Assembly (NCBI GenBank): GCA_030265585.1
Contig: JAJDGJ010000006.1
Coordinates: forward strand, 1-49,604
Direction of reading: 5' to 3'
Length of the DNA stretch: 49,604 nt
From: Erysipelotrichaceae bacterium OttesenSCG-928-M19
GTDB lineage: Bacteria; Bacillota_I; Bacilli_A; JAJDGJ01
Shown here: positions 6,920 through 14,383 of the stretch, piece by piece
How positions within the stretch are numbered: the stretch's first letter is position 1
How the letters are laid out: each line of letters opens with the position of its first letter
The notes under the pieces: generated by a model
The model's database searches: none
Seen by the model: only the letters and a program-made list of their open reading frames with translations
Told to the model about the DNA's origin: nothing
Program-made: the position numbers and the translations under genes

Positions 6920-7419
6920 TTAATTAATACTTTTTCAATTTTCGCAAAATAACAACTATGAAAATCCTTATCACCATAGTTTTCAATTACTAAACTCTTA
7001 TCTAGAAAATTTTCTTCTTTTAGTTTATCAACATATAATTTTTTACAAATTAATACTAATTTAGCTTCTTTAAAATATGGGACATCATTTTCATATGCTA
7101 AAGTTAAATCGCTCTTGTCTATTTTGTTTTCATCTCTTCCAGAAACAGTTCCTAAATAGTTTAATGTATTTCTATAATCATCATTAAAGAAGGTTAATGA
7201 AAAGTAATCTTCATGATCAACAAACTCTTTAGTATAACGTTGTGGTCTTATAAAAATCTCTACCACTGGTAAATGCCACATGATTCCCAAAAAGCCCCAT
7301 GATGCTGTCATGGTGTTTGTTTTACCATTACTTTGGGCACTAATTAATGTCCAATCAGTACCAATTAATTTAAAAGGATTTTCTAGGATTGCTTCTGGTT
7401 TTATTTCTTTAAAACTCAT
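6913..7419 (-). CDS. Flavin reductase family protein (FMN-binding split barrel)
   Basis: A 168-residue protein with the split-barrel flavin-reductase layout. An N-terminal beta segment LIGTDWTLISAQSNGKTNTMTASWG binds flavin, with the family-type strand VEIFIRPQRYTKEFV near residue 55 and the helix after SGRDENKIDKSDL. These enzymes bind FMN and reduce free flavins or small substrates with NAD(P)H; the substrate here cannot be told. Its ribosome site AAGGAGTG precedes ATG on the minus strand. It stands alone, convergent to the DUF4846 gene. Confidence 0.8.
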   Translation of the reverse strand: MSFKEIKPEAILENPFKLIGTDWTLISAQSNGKTNTMTASWGFLGIMWHLPVVEIFIRPQRYTKEFVDHEDYFSLTFFNDDYRNTLNYLGTVSGRDENKIDKSDLTLAYENDVPYFKEAKLVLICKKLYVDKLKEENFLDKSLVIENYGDKDFHSCYFAKIEKVLIKE

Positions 7420-7607
7420 TTTATATCACTCCTTAGTTATATTATAACTAAAAAAAATAAAAATCACATCTTTTTTAATAATTTTAATATACTAAAGTGC
7501 TTTAATATGCTATAATTTAGAATGTATATTTGTGGACAGTTTCATTTCTTAAACATTTTATCAACTGATTACTGTGCTAGAATATTAACAATAGTGAGGT
7601 GCATATA

Positions 7608-8513
7608 ATGACAACAAACCGTAGTGTAAGATCACGAAAAAAAGATGCTAATTCCAAAACAGTTATTGATAATAAACGTGCTGCAAAGAGCAGTTTAATT
7701 AATAAAGTTAATGCTGAAAAAGAGAATGTTACTTCTTCTAGAAGTAGTGATTCCGCAAAAAGATCTTTACAAGACAAAGTTAACAGTGAAGGAAAAACAA
7801 GAGATAATCGTGATTTAAATCAAATAAAAGGTGAAGCAAAAAAGTTATCCAAAGATGACACTACTATTAATAGTAAAAACATAAAAAAAGATAATAAAGA
7901 TGATAAGAAAAAGAAGAATAAAAAACCACTAAGTAATCGTCAATCCAAATTTAGAAATTCTTTCTTTTTTAAGTTATCTAAAATTGGTCGTATACAACTA
8001 GTTATTTATTGTGTTGGTATTTTAATATTTGCAATTTTATTTGGTCGTGCTATGATGAATAAGGGTCATGTTGTCTTAGGTAGTCGTCAAGAAGCTAAGG
8101 TAGTTATTAAAAATGATGAGATAGAAAAGGTTAAGACAGCTCTAGATGCTGCCTTACCAAGTGCTGAATCAGTTGATGTTCAATATGTAGCTTATCGTTT
8201 AGTTGTTGTAATTGATATGCCTGACTCTTCAGATGCAGCTGCAGGTAAGAAAGCAAATTATGCAGCTTATCGTGAAATAAATAAAATTTTACCAATCAAA
8301 ACTTATTTTAGTTCTGAGGATACTTTAAATAATGATTTATTTATTTATTCTTCTGATGTGATTCCTAAAGATTATGAAACAAATTCAAAATATATCTTTC
8401 AAACTTATAAGAATTCTAAAATGGCAAAACCATCATCATACAATCTATTAACGCCACGCGATAAGAAATCTGCTCAAGAAGTTTTAGAGACAATGGATAA
8501 GGCAAATAGTTAA
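7608..8513 (+). CDS. Unknown single-pass membrane protein with long charged N-terminus
   Basis: A 301-residue protein. Residues 1-120 are a Lys/Asp/Ser-rich, low-complexity, probably disordered and cytoplasmic tail. One transmembrane segment (LVIYCVGILIFAILFGRAM) lies near residue 130. The C-terminal domain of about 150 residues would be outside the membrane and has no motif I recognise. The type II single-pass layout resembles cell-division or envelope-assembly bitopic proteins, but no specific family can be claimed. Start ATG 7608 follows GAGGTG; upstream GTG 7599 lies in that site. A terminator hairpin straddles its stop codon. Confidence 0.6.
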   Translation: MTTNRSVRSRKKDANSKTVIDNKRAAKSSLINKVNAEKENVTSSRSSDSAKRSLQDKVNSEGKTRDNRDLNQIKGEAKKLSKDDTTINSKNIKKDNKDDKKKKNKKPLSNRQSKFRNSFFFKLSKIGRIQLVIYCVGILIFAILFGRAMMNKGHVVLGSRQEAKVVIKNDEIEKVKTALDAALPSAESVDVQYVAYRLVVVIDMPDSSDAAAGKKANYAAYREINKILPIKTYFSSEDTLNNDLFIYSSDVIPKDYETNSKYIFQTYKNSKMAKPSSYNLLTPRDKKSAQEVLETMDKANS

Positions 8514-8527
8514 TATTTGCCTTTTTT
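8501..8527 (+). terminator. Terminator straddling a stop codon, abutting the next start
   Basis: GGCAAATA / TATTTGCC around GTTAA, followed by six T. The stop codon of the membrane-protein gene lies in the loop. The T run ends two bases before the ATG of the RNA methyltransferase gene, leaving no room for a normal ribosome site. Confidence 0.75.
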
Positions 8528-8529
8528 AA

Positions 8530-9870
8530 ATGAAAAATAAAGTTATTAATGCTCAGGTTGTTGACTATACTCATGATGGTAAAGGTATAGTTAAATATGA
8601 TGGAGCAGCCTTATTTGTTCCGAATTGCTTAATTGATGAGAAATTAGAAGTAAAAATAGTTAAATGGAAAAAGAAATATGGTTATGGAAAAGTAATTAAG
8701 CTTTTAAGTGAAAATAAAAATCGTGTGCAACCAAGTTGTCCATTTTATTTTCAATGTGGTGGTTGTCAATTACAAATTATGAATTATCAGGAACAATTAA
8801 ATTTTAAGAATAGTAAAATAAAAAATGTTTTTTTAAAGCACAATATTACTTTTACTAATTTAAATATCATTGAAAACAAAACACCATTAGCTTACCGCAA
8901 TAAATTATCGATTCCTCTAACTACTAAAAAAGGAACTATTAGTGCAGGATTATACCGTGAAAATAGTAATGATATTATTGTTATTGATAATTGTTTAATT
9001 CAACAGGATAGTATTAATATTGTTTTAAATGAGATTGTTAGTTTATTGAATGCTTATAATATTAATATCTACGATAAGTTTAATCAACAAGGTTATTTAA
9101 GACAGATAGTTATTAGAAGTACTTATAATCAGGATAGTATCTTAATCGGATTTGTTATAAACGAGATAGAATATCATGATGAATTAAAACAAGTAATTGA
9201 ACAACTGGTTAAAAATAATAAAAAGATAAAAACTATTGTGATTAATTATAATAATAAAAATACTAATGTTATTTTAGGAGATAATAGTAAAGTAATATAT
9301 GGAGATGGTTATCTTATTGATGAAGTAAATAATTATCTTTTTCAAATATCGCTTAATTCTTTTTATCAAGTTAATGCCTTACAAATGAATAATCTCTATT
9401 TAAAAGCTATTGAAATGGCTAAGTTATCCAGTGAGGATATTGTTTTAGATGCCTATTGTGGTGTGGGAACTATTAGTATTTACCTTGCTAGTAAAGTAAA
9501 AAAAGTAATTGGAATTGATATAGTTGCTCAAGCAATTAATGATGCCAATGAAAATAAAAAACTAAATAAAATAAATAATATTGATTTTATCTGTGAAGAT
9601 ATTAGTGAATATTTTAATCATGATCATACTAGTTACGATTGTTTATTTGTTGATCCACCTCGCAAAGGTTGTAGTTTAGTTTTCCTAAATGATATTATAA
9701 AAAAACAACCAAAGAAAATTATTTATATTGCTTGTGATCCAGCAACTCAAGCTCGTGATATTCGCTATTTAATTGACAATGGTTATCAAATTATTGAGCA
9801 ATGTGCAGTAGATATGTTTTCACAGACCTATCATATTGAAAATATTATTTCCTTACAATTAATAAATTAA
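8530..9870 (+). CDS. TrmA/RlmD family 23S rRNA (uracil-5-)-methyltransferase, copy 1
   Basis: SAM-dependent RNA m5U methyltransferase of 446 residues. The N-terminal TRAM domain (about 1-60, YTHDGKGIVK) is followed by the iron-sulfur Cys set CPFYFQCGGC near residue 74 with a fourth Cys in NCLIQQ. The Rossmann core starts VLDAYCGVGTISIYLA, the catalytic region is VDPPRKGC then IACDPATQARD. All cluster and catalytic cysteines are present. The start has no Shine-Dalgarno and follows a terminator hairpin by two bases, so translation may depend on coupling or leaderless start. Paralogous to the gene at 10244; which uridine each one modifies cannot be told. Confidence 0.88.
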   Translation: MKNKVINAQVVDYTHDGKGIVKYDGAALFVPNCLIDEKLEVKIVKWKKKYGYGKVIKLLSENKNRVQPSCPFYFQCGGCQLQIMNYQEQLNFKNSKIKNVFLKHNITFTNLNIIENKTPLAYRNKLSIPLTTKKGTISAGLYRENSNDIIVIDNCLIQQDSINIVLNEIVSLLNAYNINIYDKFNQQGYLRQIVIRSTYNQDSILIGFVINEIEYHDELKQVIEQLVKNNKKIKTIVINYNNKNTNVILGDNSKVIYGDGYLIDEVNNYLFQISLNSFYQVNALQMNNLYLKAIEMAKLSSEDIVLDAYCGVGTISIYLASKVKKVIGIDIVAQAINDANENKKLNKINNIDFICEDISEYFNHDHTSYDCLFVDPPRKGCSLVFLNDIIKKQPKKIIYIACDPATQARDIRYLIDNGYQIIEQCAVDMFSQTYHIENIISLQLIN

Positions 9871-9883
9871 AGGTGGTTTTAAA

Positions 9884-10225
9884 ATGAATGGTGATGGTTT
9901 TGATGTTTATTATCAAACAATAACAAATAAACAATATGAAATTTTAAAACAAGTTGATGATTATGTAACTGATTTAATACCTGAAGCGACTAAAAAGATT
10001 GCTTATGGTATGCCATCCTTTTATTTAAAAGGTTATTCACTTCATTTTGGTGCTTTTAAGGGCCATTGGAGCCTTTTTCCAGGTGATGAAATAACAGAGT
10101 CCTTTAAAGATGAATTAAGTGCCTATCAGCTTTCAAAAGGAACAATAAAGATAAAGTATCAACAAGAGATTCCTTTTGCTTTAACTAAAAAAATAGTAGA
10201 ATATCGCATTAAACAAATTAAATAG
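9884..10225 (+). CDS. DUF1801 (YdhG-like) family protein
   Basis: A 113-residue protein of the DUF1801 fold. Family features are the N-terminal helix NKQYEILKQVDDYVTDLIPEATKKIAYGMPSFYLKG and the core LHFGAFKGHWSLFPG, then FKDELSAYQLSKGTIKI. Members include YdhG and a frataxin-like iron chaperone in Bacillus; iron delivery would suit the two flanking iron-sulfur methyltransferases but this is inference. The ribosome site AAAGGTGG precedes ATG. It is spaced 13 bases after copy 1 and 18 bases before copy 2, so the three genes form one operon. Confidence 0.82.
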   Translation: MNGDGFDVYYQTITNKQYEILKQVDDYVTDLIPEATKKIAYGMPSFYLKGYSLHFGAFKGHWSLFPGDEITESFKDELSAYQLSKGTIKIKYQQEIPFALTKKIVEYRIKQIK

Positions 10226-10243
10226 AAAGTTGTGTGTAGAATA

Positions 10244-11566
10244 ATGAAAAATATTGAGATTGCAATAAAAAAGATAGGTATTAATGGAGAAGGAATTGGC
10301 TATTATAATAATACTGTAGTATTTATTCAAAATACTTTTCCTGGTGATCTTGTTGAGATAAATAATTTAGAAAAAAGAGATGGTTATTATTTAGCTAAAG
10401 TTAGTAAATATCTTAAAAAAAGTAATGATCGTCAAAAACCACAATGTCATATTTACGATAAGTGTCAAGTCTGTAGTTTGATGCCATTAAAATATGAGAG
10501 TCAATTACAAGCAAAAGTTGAGTATTTAACTGATAGTATTAGTAAATATGCGCATAAGAAAATTAAAGTTAATAAAGTAATTGCTGATGATAATCCTTTT
10601 TATTATCGAAATTCTATTAAATTACCATTCTTTAATTTTAATGATAAATTAGCAATCGGTATTCATTTTCGTGATACCAATCATTATGTAAAATTAAATG
10701 ATTGTATAGTTCAAAGCAAAATTATTAATCAAATTACACGAGATGTTTTGAATATACTTGATAAATATCGCTATCGTGCCTATGACAAACAAACTAAGCA
10801 AGGCTTGCGTTATTTTTTAGTTAGAGCTTTTGATGATGAAGCAATGGTTACTTTTGTTACTGGTAAGAATACTAAGATTGTTGATGAAGCATTAGATGAG
10901 ATGATGGAGATTACTAATTTAAAATCTATAAATCAAACTACAAATACTAAGGCAAATAACAAGATGATTGTTGAACCGATTAAGAACTTACGAGGAAAGA
11001 AAAGTATTAATGTGCCTTTTAATAATTTTACTTTTAAATTATCACCAGAGTCATTTATACAACTTAATAGTAAACAAGCAATTAAAATGTATGATGTTAT
11101 AAAAGAATATTTAGGTAATAATAATCAGCTTGTTCTTGATCTATTTTGTGGTATTGGGTCGATAACTTGTTATATTAATGAATGTGCACAACGAATAATT
11201 GGAATTGAAATAAATAAAGCAGCTATTAAAGATGCTAAGGAAAATGCTAAAAAGCATCGCTTAAATAACTTAGAGTTTGTTTGTGGTGATGTTGATGAAA
11301 AAATTAAGACTTATGCTAAAAACAGAGACGTTGATGCCATCATTGTTGATCCACCACGTACTGGACTAAGTGATTTTACTATTGAATCAATCATTAGATC
11401 AAAGGCAAAAAAACTTATTTATGCTAGCTGTAATCCTTCTACTCTAGGTAAGGATTTAAAAACATTATTAAAATATTATGAAATAAAAGATGTTACTTTA
11501 ATCGATATGTTTCCTAATACTATGCACGTGGAGTGCGTAGTTTTGATGTCAAGGGTACAGAATTGA
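10244..11566 (+). CDS. rlmD: 23S rRNA (uracil-5-)-methyltransferase RlmD type, copy 2; island attachment gene
   Basis: A 440-residue TrmA/RlmD paralogue. A TRAM-like N-terminus (GEGIGYYNNTVVF), cluster cysteines CHIYDKCQVC with a fourth in DCIVQ, the SAM motif VLDLFCGIGSITCYI, and catalytic VDPPRTG and ASCNPSTL are all in place, so the enzyme should be active. The C-terminus MFPNTMHVECVVLMSR is the segment used as attachment site by several integrative elements. From about 11524 base composition changes abruptly to that of the island, so the last 14 or so codons were probably supplied by the inserted element and the product is a chimera with a restored end. Start ATG 10244 has only a weak ribosome site. 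Confidence 0.88.
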   Translation: MKNIEIAIKKIGINGEGIGYYNNTVVFIQNTFPGDLVEINNLEKRDGYYLAKVSKYLKKSNDRQKPQCHIYDKCQVCSLMPLKYESQLQAKVEYLTDSISKYAHKKIKVNKVIADDNPFYYRNSIKLPFFNFNDKLAIGIHFRDTNHYVKLNDCIVQSKIINQITRDVLNILDKYRYRAYDKQTKQGLRYFLVRAFDDEAMVTFVTGKNTKIVDEALDEMMEITNLKSINQTTNTKANNKMIVEPIKNLRGKKSINVPFNNFTFKLSPESFIQLNSKQAIKMYDVIKEYLGNNNQLVLDLFCGIGSITCYINECAQRIIGIEINKAAIKDAKENAKKHRLNNLEFVCGDVDEKIKTYAKNRDVDAIIVDPPRTGLSDFTIESIIRSKAKKLIYASCNPSTLGKDLKTLLKYYEIKDVTLIDMFPNTMHVECVVLMSRVQN

Positions 11567-11570
11567 ATAC
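11520..11570 (+). other. Left attachment junction of the island (att in rlmD 3' end)
   Basis: The DNA for HVECVVLMSRVQN at the end of rlmD is GC-rich with CAC, GTG and TGC codons, unlike the AT-rich codons before it. Integrative elements of streptococci and clostridia are known to insert at this position and to restore the end of the gene. The composition change and the run of foreign genes that begins here are seen directly. The exact core cannot be fixed without an empty-site sequence. Confidence 0.6.
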
Positions 11571-11672
11571 CGAAAAAGGCTTGAAAACAAGGCGTTTCCG
11601 AGAAAATGACATCTTGCCCTGACTGCTGCTAAACAAGAAATTTTATACCAGGTTTATGGTGAAAAAGATAGG

Positions 11673-11778
11673 TTGAGTTGACAGGTTGAAAATAGGCAAG
11701 GTCGAGTGGACAAGATGATTTTGCTGATTGTTGAGTTGATAGAATAGTTAATTGCACGGCAAGGAGGAATTGAGTTGA
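11673..11778 (+). repeat. Three TTGAGTTGA repeats near the attachment site
   Basis: The nonamer TTGAGTTGA occurs at 11673-11681, 11731-11739 and 11770-11778, and a relaxed copy TCGAGTGGA lies at 11702-11710. All lie within 110 bases in the short space between the rlmD end and the first island gene. They could be arm-type recombinase sites or operator sites; no integrase remains to test this. Confidence 0.45.
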
Positions 11779-12700
11779 TTAATTTAGGAAAACTGAAAGA
11801 AATAAAAGATTTGAGAAAGGTATGGCCGCACGAGGCAATAGACTTCACTCCTTGGCTTGCGGAAGAGGATAATCTTGCGTTGCTGGCGGATGCTGTTGCT
11901 TGGAGATTACCGTTGATGAAACTGAGTCAAGCGTTGGAGATTTCAATGTAGACATTTATGCAACTGAAACCGGAACGGACAGAAAAATCATCATCGAGAA
12001 TCAGCTTGAAGATACCAACCATGACCACCTTGGTAAATTGATTACATACGCATCCGGAAAATCCGCTGATATTGTGATTTGGGTTGTTAAGAGAGCAAGA
12101 GAAGAACATCGTGCTGCAATCGAATGGTTGAACAATCATACTGATGAGAATATTGCGTTCTTTCTGGTAGAAATCAAGTTGTATCAAATCGGCAGTTCCG
12201 ATATTGCCGTTAAATTTGAAGTGGTAGAAAAGCCAAATGACTGGACAAAGGAAATTAAGAGAAATACAAGCAATTCTCCTACGCTCCAGGCAAGATATGA
12301 CTATTGGGTTGCCTTCAATGATTACGCATTCCAAAATAATGCTTTTGCAAAGCAGTTCAACAAGAGAAAAGCAAGTACTGACCATTGGATGACCATGAGC
12401 GTCGGTTCTTCCGCTTGTCATATCAGCATCAATCAGATTCGCAAGGATAATCAGATTGTTGTGGAATGGTATATTTCCGATGATAAAGAACTGTTCCATA
12501 AATTTTGCTCTCGTAAGTCCGAGATTGAAACTGACATGGATATGAATCTTGACTGGAGAGAATTGCCGGATAAGAAAGCCAGCCGAATCCTTATATCCCA
12601 TCCTGCAGATTTTGATAATAAGGATAAGTGGTCTGAACAGTTCGATTGGGCGATGGATGTTGCCTTGAAGATGAAAAATGCCTTCAAGAAATACTTATAA
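11775..12700 (+). pseudogene. DUF4268 domain protein, frameshifted
   Basis: Two frames together give a DUF4268-type protein of about 308 residues. Frame 1 runs from TTG 11775 (after AAGGAGG at 11761-11767) and encodes LINLGKLKEIKDLRKVWPHE up to ALLADAV at 11897. Frame 2 continues at 11900 with LEITVDETESSVGDFNVDIY and runs to 12700. A codon such as GGC is reduced to GC at 11898-11899, that is a one-base deletion. The N-terminal half has a nuclease-like pattern (DFNVDIYA, IIIENQLEDTNHDHLGK), suggestive of the PD-(D/E)xK fold. Such genes often lie beside type I restriction genes, as here. Probably inactive unless the lesion is a read error. Confidence 0.75.
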
Positions 12701-12736
12701 TCAATTGAATACTGATATAGCTTGAAAGCATAACAT

Positions 12737-12776
12737 TCCGAGAGTTGGAGGTATTCTTCTGGCTCTCGGATTTTTT
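12737..12776 (+). terminator. Terminator after the DUF4268 pseudogene
   Basis: TCCGAGAG (12737-12744) and CTCTCGGA (12763-12770) form an eight-pair stem followed by six T. The GC-rich stem fits the island rather than the host. Confidence 0.85.
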
Positions 12777-12795
12777 ATTATGGCTCCTTTGCCTC

Positions 12796-12821
12796 AAACA
12801 TCACTAAACATCAAGAAACAT
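12796..12821 (+). repeat. Three AAACAT repeats at exact 10-bp spacing (candidate operator)
   Basis: AAACAT occurs at 12796, 12806 and 12816, exactly ten bases apart, with a degenerate fourth AAACCAT at 12827-12833 that reaches into the -35 box at 12833. The copies face the same side of the helix directly upstream of the promoter of an HTH gene, which suggests cooperative binding of a small DNA-binding protein, perhaps the product itself. Confidence 0.55.
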
Positions 12822-12832
12822 AATATAAACCA

Positions 12833-12861
12833 TTGAAAACAGATGAAAATAGTGATATAAT
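12833..12861 (+). promoter_or_regulatory. Promoter of the HTH/type I restriction module
   Basis: TTGAAA at 12833-12838 and TATAAT at 12856-12861 with a 17-base spacer. It lies downstream of the AAACAT repeats and upstream of the excisionase-like gene and the HsdM fragment. Confidence 0.75.
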
Positions 12862-12907
12862 ATAAAAAGGAGTTTTGTAACCATCAACATTTGACGAGGT
12901 GAAAATA

Positions 12908-13102
12908 GTGAATGAAATGATGAATGACAAATGGATAGGCATTGAAGAAGCCGCAGAATATTTAGGCGTTAAGCCTATTACAGTTAGAGACTGGATTAAA
13001 AAGGATACTGGTATTCCTGCTCATAAAATCGGAAAAAAGTGGAAGTTTAAATCTTCTGAATTAGATGCTTGGGTTAAGAGTGGAAAGAGTGCTATCGAAT
13101 GA
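12908..13102 (+). CDS. Excisionase-family helix-turn-helix DNA-binding protein
   Basis: A 64-residue protein with the MerR/excisionase-like winged helix pattern: WIGIEEAAEYLGVKPITVRDWIKK, then GIPAHKIGKKWKFKSSELDAWV, the typical motif of the excisionase DNA-binding domain. Genes of this type are often the first gene of type I restriction operons in clostridia, where they probably act as regulators rather than true excisionases. GTG 12908 is chosen since GAGG at 12896-12899 has normal spacing; GTG 12899 overlaps it. It lies 50 bases before the HsdM fragment and behind a promoter with phased repeats. Confidence 0.8.
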   Translation: MNEMMNDKWIGIEEAAEYLGVKPITVRDWIKKDTGIPAHKIGKKWKFKSSELDAWVKSGKSAIE

Positions 13103-13152
13103 TAGCGTATGTTTTAAAGAATAACTTATTAGAATGGAGATAGAAGAGGGCT

Positions 13153-13620
13153 ATGGTTGTGAAAAAATCTGAATTGTATTCAATGCTCTGGGAGGCTTGT
13201 AATAAGCTGAGGGGCGGTGTGGAGCCGTCACGTTATAAGGATTATGTGTTGGTTCTGCTATTTTTCAAATATGTATCTGACAGATATAAGGGTCAACCTT
13301 TTGCTGAATTTACTATCAGCAAGGGTGCATCCTTTGAAGATTTGATTGCTGCAAAAGGCAAGAGTGATGTAGGCGAGCGTGTGGATAAGATTATTCAGAA
13401 GTTTCTTGAGGACAACCGTCTGCAGGGCTCCCTTCCATATGTCAGTTTTAATAACCCGGAAGAATTAGGCTCTGGTAAAGAACTCGTAGATAAGGTTTCC
13501 GGCTTGATTGCGGTGTTCCAAAATCCGGCAATTGACTTTAAAAATAACCGTGCAAGCGGTGATGATATTATCGGTGATGCCTATGAGTATTTCATGATGA
13601 AATTTGCACAAGCATTTGGC
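13153..13620 (+). pseudogene. Type I restriction methyltransferase HsdM, N-terminal fragment
   Basis: About 155 residues match the N-terminal helical domain of HsdM. They run from LYSMLWEACNKLRGGVEPSRYKDYVLVLLFFKYVSDRY to RASGDDIIGDAYEYFMMKFA. In intact HsdM this is followed by a segment GKSKGQFYTPAEVS and the N6-adenine methyltransferase domain with NPPF/Y; these are missing. The frame continues instead into unrelated sequence (next entry), so a deletion has joined two genes. No HsdS or HsdR is present. The fragment cannot methylate DNA. The junction is approximate (about 13610-13660). Confidence 0.75.
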
Positions 13621-13636
13621 AATGCATCGAAAGAAT

Positions 13637-14006
13637 ATACACCAAGAGTTGTGAAACAAACTGACAGCGGTTCCAGAGATTTCTGCGGAAAAGCATTGCA
13701 GCGTATCCCTATGTGGGCAATGAAACCGAGTCAGTACAACCATAAAATTATAAAAGCCTTTTTTATGGCTATTGATATTGCAGGAGAAGCTATTCTGCCT
13801 ATGATGGAGCGTCTGTGCAGTGATAAAGAGCGTCCTGATTTGTTTGTTCCTACTTTTAGAAATAACTATTCCCAAATGAAACTGGATGGACCAAAATCAC
13901 ACGGAAAAGTTTTCAAGATGACGGAGAACGTGTCTGGGTTTGGGACGAGGTTGAAGACACCCTTGTGAAATATAAAGAAAGTTTCTACGTTGGAGAGGAG
14001 TAAACA
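13637..14006 (+). pseudogene. 3' fragment of an unrecognised gene, fused to HsdM and frameshifted
   Basis: The frame after HsdM encodes RDFCGKALQRIPMWAMKPSQ, then IIKAFFMAIDIAGEAILPMM and a stretch with LFVPTFRNNYSQMKLDGPK. It breaks near 13915 by a one-base loss. The next frame continues DDGERVWVWDEVEDTLVKYK to SFYVGEE and TAA at 14006. The continuous sense across two frames shows one former gene. I do not recognise the family. Its end lies directly before the DUF262 fragment, with a good ribosome site for that gene, so the two were probably an operon in the source element. Confidence 0.55.
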
Positions 14007-14198
14007 ATGAGCTTTTTAATTGATAACAGCATCACGATATATGAGGCACTGGAGCATATCAAAAACGGCAAGTATGTTATGCCTGCGTTTCAAAGGCAGT
14101 ATGTATGGAACATGGAACAGATTGAAAAACTCTGGGACTCCATTCTTTTAGATTATCCTACTTTGAAGAGTTCTATGAGAAGCGTAAGGTTTTGCTGA
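14007..14198 (+). pseudogene. DUF262 (GmrSD-type) protein, N-terminal fragment
   Basis: The first 51 residues, SITIYEALEHIKNGKYVMPAFQ then RQYVWNMEQIEKLWDSILLDYP, are the hallmark N-terminus of DUF262/GmrSD proteins (PxFQRxYVW...LWDSI), modification-dependent nuclease relatives used against phage. After LDYP the frame meets unrelated sequence and stops at 14198, so the catalytic DGQQR motif and the HNH DUF1524 domain are lost. It has a good ribosome site (GGAGAGGAG). This is a second broken defence gene in the island. Confidence 0.75.
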
Positions 14199-14368
14199 CG
14201 GTTAGGATTCGTCAGTTGCTGCTGATTGATTTCCGTGCCTTCTATGGCTTAGATAAATATAACCTAAAGCAAATCGACCAGTATGTCTGGCAGCTCTGGA
14301 AGGATTACTTCCCGAAGAACTACGGAAAGAAAAAGAGAGGAGACAAGTATTTTTTCTTTAATCGATAA
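14162..14368 (+). pseudogene. C-terminal fragment of an unrecognised gene
   Basis: In a different frame from the DUF262 fragment, 68 codons are open without a start: FEEFYEKRKVLLTVRIRQLL, then DKYNLKQIDQYVWQLWKDYF and FPKNYGKK to TAA 14368. The pattern looks like a genuine protein end, but I cannot name it. It is joined to the DUF262 fragment at about 14158, so another deletion junction lies here. It ends 15 bases before the nucleotidyltransferase gene. Confidence 0.45.
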
Positions 14369-14383
14369 AAGGAGTGTGCTCGT

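Noticed and set aside
11927-12687. Long minus-strand frames opposite the DUF4268 gene
   Set aside because: They have no ribosome sites and mirror the coding strand, which carries a recognisable protein; antisense shadows.
13465-13875. Minus-strand frame opposite the HsdM fragment
   Set aside because: His/Cys-rich product with no family pattern; it is the shadow of the HsdM and fused fragments.
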